A stretch of 64,000 nt of DNA from Sipunculus nudus (taxonomy: Eukaryota; Annelida; Sipuncula; Golfingiida; Sipunculidae): NCBI GenBank assembly GCA_026874595.1, contig CM049310.1, positions 31,129,558 through 31,193,557 of the forward strand, written 5' to 3'. Shown here piece after piece: positions 44,401-56,400 of the stretch (the first letter of the stretch is position 1; every line of letters starts with the position of its first letter). Made by a program: the position numbers and the translations under genes. The notes below the pieces were generated by a model. That model was not told the DNA's origin. It saw nothing but the letters and a program-made list of their open reading frames with translations, and searched no databases.

Positions 44401-47400
44401 GCTAGACTGAGTGAACTTCTGACCTGTACCTAGCTGCACTGAGTGAACTCTTGACCTGTTGCATAATCTGACACAGATGGCAGTCTGCCAAAGCTATAAA
44501 TAGATTCAGGCTGAACTTTGGTGCCAAATATGATGCAGTGAGCAGTCTGCCAAAGCTATAAATAGAATGCAGCTACTGCACTGAGTGAACTCTTGACCTA
44601 TACCTGGCTGCACTTCTTCCAATCCTGGCACTGTGCCAAAACTATTTATAGAGCTGACATCATCTTGGCTAATGGCCAACATCAAGGCACTGGCAATCTG
44701 TGCTGCCATCTGTACACAAAAGTGGTCCCTACTTGTAATAACTTTGAAATTTATTTTCCCAATACAAAATGCTTTTCAGCTGACTTTTTATAAGAAAGAA
44801 ATCAGGAATAATGAAAAATTATTATGGATACATACTGAATGCAAAATTAAAATACAGATATATCTAATTGATGGCAAATTCTTGAATTAAGTTGAGTAGG
44901 GATACCAATAATTTATAATCCACGTACAGTTGTCTTTATATAGCCACAGAGAGCTGAATTGTAACACTGCCTGGTATGATAAATAACTTAAATTATAAAT
45001 CTAAATTTTTTAAAAGCTCTTAAAAAAATTTTCTTGTCAATATTAACCAAAGATAACCTGAAATCTAAATGTCTAGTGGCATGATGTAATAGATGCTGAT
45101 AAACTGGTGCCAGGCTAGATGTAACAGCATCAAACAGCTAACATATATGGTAAAATGACTCGATTCAAGCTCCATAATTCAGCGAAAATCACTAATGTGG
45201 AACCATTAATGACAATTATTATAAGAATAATTGTAGGGATTATTCTTGTAAAATATTTAACAAACTGGCTTCAGTGGCATCAGTCGAAAAACGTTTTGCA
45301 GGTTTATAACTCATATAGGTAGATACAGCAAACTGGCTAAGTTCAGCTTCCCGAAACTCAGCCAAAAAGCACTGAACCAAAACAATTTGAAACTTGAATT
45401 ATCAACATCTGAGGATAATTAATGTGTGAGATTTAAGAATTTGGCCCAGTGGTTTTTGAGAAGATCTTTGTAGCCACTGAGCTAAAATGGGCTGTTATGG
45501 CATATGACTAAATTCAGCTTCCCATAACTTAGCCAAAAGTCACTGAACTGAGACCATTTGAACAAACTTCAGAAAGCACTACCCTAGGATCATTTCTGTG
45601 CGATATTAAACATTTTGGCCATACGGTTTCAAAGAAGAAGTTTTTTGTAGCCCTCAGTGTAATACCGGCACTGATGACCCCGTACAAAAAAGGCTGATGC
45701 AGGTGGCGCCACCAATACCTCAATTTTAGATATGACTTATGTGACCAACATTGGCATAAAATTTGGTGATGATAGCTCCAGCCGTTTCTGAGATTTTAAT
45801 TTTAATAAACTTTTTTGCATAGGTAACAAAGTTCAACCTCCTGTAACTCGGTCAAAAATCTCCGAATTGGAACCATTCAAACAAACTTGAGAATGATTGT
45901 TCCAGGGATCATTTCTGTGAAATATTGGACAATTTGGCTGGACAGTTTAGGAGAAGAAGATTTTTAAAGCTTTTTTAGCCTTTTCCCTATAAAATCTAAG
46001 AAAATGCAGTTAGAAAAAAAATAAACAAAATCAGATATAGTTTTTTGGATGACTGATTATTTGCAAAATATTTGGTGATGCTAGCTCCAGCCATTTTTAG
46101 ATAGCTATGGTTAATGTACAGACGACGCATGACGCACGACAGACGCCGCCGCACCATCGCATAAGCTCACAGGTTCGCTAAAAAAACCCTGATAAATGGT
46201 ATCATAATTTCCCTTAATATTATCTTTTTTATTTATTGTTAAACCATCAGCAAACGTGGCATTATAATCAATATAAACATCCCCCCCCCAAAAAAAAAAC
46301 ACACACAGCCCATTTAACCCCATAATGTTCACTCTCTCATGTTTCGGTGGATCCAGTGCAAGAGCTCTTTGGTCTTATCTCTAGTATTTTGTACTTTTTA
46401 CTGAATTTAGAGGCATGTGATGTGGCTTTCAGGTTAATCTACTAATATGAACACTTAAGGGCTGGCTGAAAATGTGTACTCACCACATTCACCCTCATCA
46501 CTGTTGTCAGGACAGTCATTACGTCCATCACACTGACGGTTCTTATTGATACATACACCATTGTCACATTTGAACTGGTTTTCAGTGCATGCTGGTAAAA
46601 AATAAAGATATAAATCAGTCAATATGATCTTTAATAACATTCAAGCCATAATGCCTGTCACTGGAACCCTCAAAAAATATTTTCTATTGCTTTAGATTTC
46701 AAACTGGTTCAAAATTAAACATAAATGTAAACTAAAAACATCCTAGATTCTAATCTGTCCAACTGTCTTTTATTGTTTACAATGAGGAGATAACAGGACA
46801 AAGAAAATATACTGAGTAATACAGTAACAAGTCAATCAACTGTACTTACTGCAGTTCATTTCATCTGAGTAGTCTCCGCAGTCATCTTGTTCATTACAGA
46901 GGAAGGACTCGGCCACGCAGCGTCCGGTGCCACATTTGAACAAACCAGTCTCATTGCATGCTGGAAAAATTTATAATCAGTGAATAATACCAAATAATGT
47001 AACTAGTAAAGATAAACATTTAAGGATGTAATCTAAGACAAGTTTCAGGCATGATGTATTGCACTTAAAAGAGATAACATTAACACACTTGATTCTAATG
47101 AAATAGATACTTAATAACATTCTTTTAAGCCATTAGAAGCTAGCTGGCCTTTTCCAAAGTCAAACTGATCGAAGAATGTCAATCAAATTTTGTCCAAGCC
47201 CACCTCAGTTGTATAGCTAGCATAAGTCCAAAGTCTCATGCCCAGGGACAGCAACATTTTGGCCCTTTGACATTAAGGAGTCTCCTACCAGTGTCCATCT
47301 AGTATAGAGGACCGTACTGTAAAGCTAAAAGAAGTTGCAGGGCATTATTTGGCCCTAAATCCTGGCCCCTACAGGGCTCTAGTAGGTGTAGTAGCTCTAG

Positions 47401-50400
47401 TAACCAAAAGCTGACAGTATTTACATTATGCTGAGCTTCCACTATATAATTGGCATTCTGATTTCAGGCCATGTCATTCTCTCTTAGGTCTGGGGATAAA
47501 TCATTCATTGAGTACAGTGGAGTGCCATTCATCCGAACATCTCAGGAGACACGAGTTTTGTTCGGAAAAATGAACGTTTGGATGAAAGGTCATCTGTAAA
47601 ATAAAAAAACTTTTAATTTACATAGAAATAACAAATCAAACTTTAAATCAAGCTATTATAATATCTTTAATTACTTTATTAAGATTATTAGTCAGTGAAG
47701 TACATGTACCAGTTAATCTTTCGCTGAATGTGTGGATATCCGCCATGATAGATTAACCACCCTTGGTGCCACCCCCAATGTGCAGACAGTTAAACTTAAT
47801 GTGCTTGTGAGACTCATTTATACTCATTTTGCCAACACTGAACTCTCTCGCCAGCTCAGCTGCCTTGGTGCCTCGATCAAGTCTCTCCAGAATGCTAGTC
47901 TTCAAGTAAAAGGACATGGCGTTTGCGCTTGCGAGACCCCGACTTCATCTGACATGAAACTTAAGTGCTGTGTTGTCATGGTGAAGCTTTGCTAAATTGT
48001 GAATGAACTTGCGTGTCATGGTAAACCTTATATAGAAGATACATTTGCCTGCACGGTTAAACTGCTCAGATGAGTACAAGTTCAAGCGTATCAGAGTCCG
48101 ATATTATCTGCTCAAAATCTACTCGCTCTCATGGCCGGATGGTTTGCAGGTGGGAACGACTCGACATTGCAGAACACAAGGTCAGGGGACTCGGCCAGTA
48201 GTAGTTTCACACCTACAACTGCTCAAATGAGTACAAGCCCCAGCGAAGGGTTTGCTGCATGTGTACAACTTGGGTAATTAGGCGTCATCACACCTGCAGA
48301 AACGAACCGGTGATGCATTCATAATTAGTCGGGACCGGGAGTAAATACACGAGCCATTATTAGTTCTTCCTATTATTTTTATATTTCCAGATTTTCAAAA
48401 TTAAGGAAAAAACAGCCATAATTTTGGTTCTAAAGTTTAAATTACGGATAACCGATTTTACCGATAAACAGTGTTCGGATGAACGGTGCTCCACTGTATT
48501 TGCATTGTCAGCTGTTACACCCATGAGAGTCACAGGTCATGATCTCTAGTCAGGTAGGAAAGCCCACTTTGAGTTTAGACCAAAGTCGATCAAAGACTTT
48601 AATTATGCATATGTCTGAAAAATGATGCACCAGACATTGTTCACAATCACAAACTTATAATTTCTTTGTAGTTGTTGACATGTCAGCCACTTCAAATAAT
48701 TTTAACAGTATGGATGGTAATGTGACCCCTGACCCTGAAATGAACCAACCACTGACAGTATAACATGCGCCTCATTGATATGAGTCACACAGACCATTTA
48801 TAAAAGGCATATAATATTACATTTCTATTTGTGTTTGTTCACTTTATGATCACAAAGGATGTTAACATTAACTAAGAACTGAATGCCAAAACAAGCATCC
48901 ATATTACAAAAGAATGCCAAAACAAGCATCTGTATTGTACATAAAAATGCCTCAAACAAGCATCCATATTCAGAATGCTGTCTACAACAAGCATCCATAT
49001 TACAGAATGCTGTCTAAAACAAGCATCCACATTACAAAAGAATGCCACAACAAAAATCCACATTCAAATGAAATGCCTGAAACAAGGATCCATATTGCAG
49101 AAGAATGCCAAAACAATGATCCACCTAAAAGAAGAATGCCAAAACAAGCATCCACATTACAGAATGCTGCCAAAACAAGCTTCAAATTACAAAAGAATGC
49201 CAAAACAACTATCCACATTACATAGAAATGCCTAAAACAAGTATCCATATTGCAGAAGAATGCCAAAACAAGCATCCACATTACAGAATGCTGCCTAAAA
49301 CAAGCTTCATATTACAAAAGAATGCCAAAACAACTATCCACATTACATAGAAATGCCTGAAACAAGTATCCATATTCCAGAAGAATGCCAAAACAAGCAT
49401 CCACATTACAGAATGCTGCCTGAAAAAAGCTTCATATTACAAAAGAATGCCAAAACAAGAATCAAAATAGCACAGAAATGCCTAAAACAAGCATCCACCT
49501 TACAGAAGAATGCCAAAACAAGCATCCACATCACATATAAATGCCTAAACAAGCATCCATATTACAGAATGCTGCCTATAACAAGCATCCATAGTAGAGA
49601 GAGATGCCTTATACAAGATTCCATACTACAGGAAAAAGGATGAAAAAGAATCCACATTACAGAGGTGCCTATGACAGGGAAGTTCCCTTAAAAGAAGTTT
49701 CTCTTCAAAGTACTTTGGTCAAGTATGAGAAAAACTTACGGCAGTTTTCCTCATCAGACCAGTCACCACAGCCATCAAAGCCATTACACACTGTATTCAT
49801 GGTGATACATTTGTCATTATCACACTTGAAGTTGGCTTCATGGTCACCACAGTCTACAATACAGATATTTCAGATTAACTCATACATCAGTCCACAAGTA
49901 CTAAATAAAGAAGCAAATACACAACACAAGCTAGCATAAGAGTTGCACATTGAAGAATGCATTATGATCAAGGTATTACTTGTGATATATCTGCTATTGC
50001 AAATGTGGAATCTATAAATAACTAAAACAGATCAAGCCATGAATAAATATGGGTATACTGTGAACAGAAAACAATTTGTTCATCCATGAAGCAAGAACTA
50101 ACTACTTTACATATTGATTATGGGTCAAGTGTAAGAGATGAAGGCTTTTGTCAGGCATAACACTTCAGCAGCTATATACATACCACATCCTGAGGCCTCA
50201 TCCTCACCACCAGGACAGTTAGGGACACTGTTACAGTAATCCTTGGCAGGAATACAGCCAGCTCCTGGACACTTGAACTGGCCTCGGGTACAGGCTACAA
50301 AACATATTTCATAGAACCTATTTAAACAACTGAAATGACTCTAGTCTATTTGACCTTAAAGACACACACACACACATATTTCAGAAGCGGATCCAGGGGG

Positions 50401-53400
50401 GGGTCCAGGGGGTCCGGACCCCCCCTTTTTCACCCGAAGCAACCTTTTTTAAGGGGTTTTATACGTAATTTTGCAGCCTGGACCCCCCCTTTTCCAGACG
50501 TGATGACCTTTTTTTTAGGATTTTCATTAGTCCTCCCCCTTTTCCTAAATCCTGGATCCGCCCCTGTATTTGTATACTTGTATTGACTTTGATAATGTAA
50601 CAAATAGACATTTTTGGTATCAGAGATGCACCAGATAAAAAGACACTGAGTATAACCTCATTCAATAGGTCCCCTTCTTCTTAAGGATATCTATCGTTCA
50701 ACCAAGTCATTCCTAATAAAGGTAAGGATCCAAAGACTTGTATCTCAAATTTATGAAAAAAAAATGGGATCTAGCTCAGGTTAATTGTCTATGGTACGTG
50801 GCATGACCATGCTGAAACCATAGTATTCCTGACTTTCATTATCCATATCTATACTTGAATTGATCATGGTTACATGCTGGAAAACGAGTTACATAAAACC
50901 TGGCTGAATGTAGTTTGGCTGACAAATTCTTAAACTACAGATCTATACAAATGGGTGCTGTCAAATTTGAAAATGCAAAAAAAAAGACAATTACGATTTT
51001 GAAAACTGAAATTTTACATAATTCATATATTCATATAAATTTAAATATGAACTGAACAAAATTTCTCTGTAGATCATATTTCATCAATGTATCATAACAT
51101 GTCCACTAACTGCAGTTGGCTTCATCAGACCAGTCTCCACAGTCATCAACTGTAAGGTGATGCAGTGTTTAGATTAAAGATGTCATTAATAAATGTACAT
51201 CTTGATGAAAAACAAGAAGTTTCTAAACCACTGACTGTATTGACCAGATACTTACTGCAGTTAGCTTCATCAGACCAGTCTCCACAGTCATCCTTGTTGT
51301 TACACTCCTCAGACAGAGGGATACAGCGACCTGTACCACAGGAGAACTGGAACTCTGTACAGTCTGTAATAAAAGAATATGGTCAACTATAACCTTCAGG
51401 AGAACTGGAACTCTGTATAGTCTGAAATGAAAAGAATATGGTCAACTATACCTTCAGGAGAACCGGAACTCTGTACAGTCTCTAATAAAAGATTACGGTC
51501 AACCATAACCTTGAAGAGAACTGGAACTCTGTACAGTCTGTAATAAAAGATTACGGTCAACCATAACCTTGAGGAGAACTGGAACTCTGTACAGTCTGTA
51601 ATAAAAGAATATGGTCAACCATAACCTTGAGGAGAACTGGAACTCTGTACAGTCTATAATAAAAGATTACGGTCAACTATAATCTTCAGGAGGACTGGAA
51701 CTCTGTACAGTCTGTAATAAAAGATTACGGTCAACCATAATCTACAGGAGAACTGGAACTCTGTACAGTCTGTACAATACCCACAGATTCATCATATAGT
51801 GAATATTCATTTTAAGAAAATCTCAACTGATGACCATAATGCCACTGTGATTGTAGCTTTGGTCTGAGCACCTTATTAATACAACCAACCAATAGGCATT
51901 TCTACTAGTTTCTAAAGGTCAGTTTGGCATGCCTTTTCTGTACTTTACAAAGAAACAACTTTTTAAGATTTATCATATATTTTATCATAAAAGGTAAAAA
52001 ACACAGTTTTATCCGTATCACCCAAGTTATTGATAGATCAAGCCCAAACTGAATAGCTACAAGCAAATGCTGCTCTGCTGGCAGAATAATGAAGATGTAA
52101 CACTTACTGCAGCTGAGTTCATCTTCTCTGTTCGTACACTCGTCAAAACCATTACAGACCTGGTTTGCTCGGATACATGTGTCATCATCACATGTGAAGG
52201 CCAAGGTTGGGTGACAAGCTGAAGTTGAAAAGATTCCCATGAAGTTTCAATTGCAACATTTTAAAAAGTTAAAGTTTGTAATACACAATGTAATTAAATA
52301 ATGAAATGTACTCGAGGTAGACATCCTGTTGAAACTGAAATATTAGGATTCTTTATTTTCTATAAAATTAACACCCTGGTGCAATCAGAATGATAAGTTG
52401 TTCTGACTTGATATCAAATGAAAATCCACAGGAATGTTATAACTCACTGCAGTTAGCCACTTCATCATCACCATCAGGACAGTCTTCAGTACCATCACAG
52501 TACTTGAGAGCGTCCAGACACAGGCCCTGTTGACACTGGAATTCTCCACTGGCACAGGCTACAAAACCAAGAAATAATGCACTACATCAAACATTACAGT
52601 TATTTTTTATCTCAAACTCAAGGAGTGCTTTATTGATATTCTTCAGCAGGGAAAGCTTACCTTGAATTTCCTGTTATGTAAAACATAAATGTATTCAGTG
52701 TAATAAGTAGCTCTAACACAGCAAACAGACATTAAATCTGTTTTCAGGTATTGACTTTTTATTAGAGGAAAGACTCACAGCATGAAGCCTCATCACTGCC
52801 ATCAGCACAGTCCAGGTTCCCATCACAAACCATACTGTTGTCCAAACAACGGCCAGAAGTGTTGCATGAGAACTCAAATGCAGAACAATCTGGAAAGAAA
52901 TTTATATTAATTTAAGGAGTACTGAAGTATTAACTGTTCAATGCCCAAAGACAAAAAGAATATACACAAAAAGATTTATGTAAAACCAACAATATAAAAC
53001 ACATTCCTTGAATGTCCTTAAAAAACTCTGTCCATTATTAAAAAAAAGTCATCAGAAAGGAGAAAATTTTTTTAAAAGCAGGATCTGAAATGTATAGCAT
53101 CTTTAATTTTTCATAAGTTAATGTATTTCCTTGAATTATATACCCATACCCAGCATATACATGCAAGTCATATGTAAAGCTGATATAGTAGCTGTGTTTG
53201 AAAAAATAAAAAGATAAAGAAAATCTGTAAAATATGTAACCTAGAATGAAATATCTCTTTTGACAATACTGAAGTTCACCAATAAAAAAAAGAATAAAAA
53301 AAGACCAATGTAAAACCAGGAAGGAAGGAAAACATTTTTGTAAAGCAGAATCTGCAATATATTGCACCTCTAATTTTTCACAAGTTGACATAAGTTCAAG

Positions 53401-56400
53401 TTTTTTTCCTGGTAAAATATACCAATACCCAGCAAATACATGAAAGTCACATGTAAAGCCAACATAGCAGTAGTGTTCTAAAAAAAATTAAGATAAATAC
53501 ATGCAATAAAATTTAGAATGAAAAATCTCTTCTGACAATACTGACATTTTGCAATAAAAAAATAACAATTAACAAATGATACAAATTAATTAAATGTAAG
53601 ACAGATAACAGAATTTTTTTCTTTTCTTATGATGACCTGATAAATTAGGAAAACTGAACAGAATGCTCTAATGTTCACCAAATTCTGGATTTTATAATTA
53701 TTTTCTTTTAAAAGATACAACCTTTTAAAAGAATAAATATATAAATAAAACCCTGCCTATCAGTTTAGCCATATGGTAAATGAAATTAATAGTCATATTT
53801 AATAGAAATCAACAGATACAAAGTAACAAAGGTGTAACTGAATTTTGTGTTTTTATGCTATTAGTGGTCTACAAGGCAAGGCCAGTAACGATAGATTCAG
53901 TGTTTATACAAGTGATTTTGTTTACACTGGTGACATATCTAAATACAAACAAGCACACATGTACTAACAGTTCAAAAGATATCTAAGACCTTTCAAACTT
54001 TATGAAAGTAACAGGATTAAGTATTTTACATAACCTGTTTTAATACTACAGCTTATTCATCAAAATCAAAATAGAACTGGTCTGATATGATACAATCTAT
54101 TTCTGACATTTTAACCTTTTAATCTACCTGGTTATGACAAACAATAATGTAAGTTTCAGTCAGTTTCACTTACCGCAGCTGGATTCATCGCTCCAGTCCC
54201 CACAATCATCATTTCTGTCACAACTGGCAGTCTTTGGAACACACTTGCCATTGTTACAAGTGAAGTGGAAGTCCTCAAGACAAGCTTGTAGTAGAAAATA
54301 GATTAGGTTTATCAACTGGTAAGCAATCTGAACATATGTAACATTCTAAGAAGTCTTTCTTTACAATTTTAATAATGATTACAACAAGAGCTGTCCTTTG
54401 TTAAATCAGGAAAAATTTTATGTACCATCACAATACTGAACACCTTGTATACTTCCTACAGTTGGCATCCTCATCTGTTCCATCAGGACAGTGTGGTGTA
54501 CCCTCACAATACTCAACACCATGTATACTTATTACAGTTGGCATCCTCATCTGTTCCATCAGGACAGTATGTTGTACCATCACAATACTGAACACCATGT
54601 ATACTTACTACAGTTGGCATCCTCATCTGTTCCATCAGGACAGTGTGGTGTACCATCACAATACTGAACACCATGTAAACTTACTACAGTTGGCATCCTC
54701 ATCTGTTCCATCAGGACAGTGTGGTGTACCATCACAATACTGAACACCATGTAAACTTACTACAGTTGGCATCCTCATCTGTTCCATCAGGACAGTATGT
54801 TGTACCATCACAAAACTCCACACCATGTATACTTACTACAGTTGGCATCCTCATCTGTTCCATCAGGACAGTGTGGTGTGCCATCACAATACTGAACACC
54901 AGGGATGCACACTCCAGATACTGGACAGCTCACTTGGTTCTCTGTGCAATCTAAACAGGAGAACAAAGGATTACCAACTGTTGCTCCATCTTATTCAAAA
55001 CAATAAGTGTGCTTCAGGGACTGGGCCAAACTCAGTCCTAGTCAGCAATACATATATGCTACAAATAAACATAAATTCCTCAGAATCAAAAATAATTCAA
55101 ATAAGGTTTACTCAACTTTCTCATTGCTCACTGCACATACAGGAGGGTCCAGCTCATACACTTATTCATGCAGATGTGTTTACTTACTGCAGTTTCCTTC
55201 ATCACTCCAGTCACCACAGTCATCCTCAGAATCACAAGTCTCTGATTTTCGGATACACAATCCGTTGTCACACTTGAACACATCTGCTTCGTCACAAGCT
55301 GAAATATTAAATGGATTCAAATATATATTAAGTGTCCCATCCATGAAATTTTAATGTATCTTTTAAATACATATTATGTGTTCCATCCAAGAATTTTATT
55401 ATATATCTTTTTAATATTTCTGTTAAATTTATTGTGCCCTAATTCCTATCCATACCATAATTATACTGATAATTTAGTTCTTGAGTAGCTCAAAGGCATA
55501 AATGGTTCTAATTATGTTTGCTGTTCTAAATTTCATTTAGTTGAGTTTCAGTTTCTGTAATTACATAATTTAACTCTAAGATCCTGGATCAATCACTCAC
55601 TGCAGTTCATTTCATCAGACTTGTCCTCACAGTTGAATACACCATTACACTTGTAGATCTTCTCAACACATTCCCCAGAGTCACACTTGAAAGTGAACTC
55701 AGTTTCACAGTCTGAAGGTAAAAATCATATTATCAAAATAAATTCTACAGATATCATAAGCTAAGACAAAAGCAAGGAAAGCATGTAACCCAAGAAATAA
55801 CCCAAGAAATTAATAATCTTATTCAGATGCTGCACCAATAAATAAACAGGAAAAATCAAACATGCTGAATCAAGGGTTAATTATCAATCATCTCTGTTGT
55901 ATACGTAACTTTGGGATGACCTCACTTTGGAAGAACAAAGAAATACCTTGAAACAGAGAATTTTAGACTGAACCTGCTCATCCCTAATTTTCCCATAGAA
56001 TCTCACAACATTACAGACATGTCATACAAATGGGACAGATTTAATACACACAAAACTGATTAGTTCATAAACATGTGCTCCACATACCACAGCCTGGTTT
56101 TTCATCAGATGAATCAGGACAATGCTCAGTTCCATCACAGAACTGGATGGCTGGGATACACAGACCCTGGTCACACTTCACCTGACCAAAACTGCAGTCT
56201 GAGGAAATGAAAACAGTGCATCAAGTTAAAATAAAGTTCTGTCACAAACCAGGAATAGATGACCCAACAGCTCATTTACTATTAATTCTTCCATGGCAAA
56301 AGTAAAGGGTTCATAGACCACATGGCCAGATAATATGGATCTAAATATTTTGTTTCTAAAAAAGATTAAATTGTTTACTGGCAAACAGTCATTATCAGGG

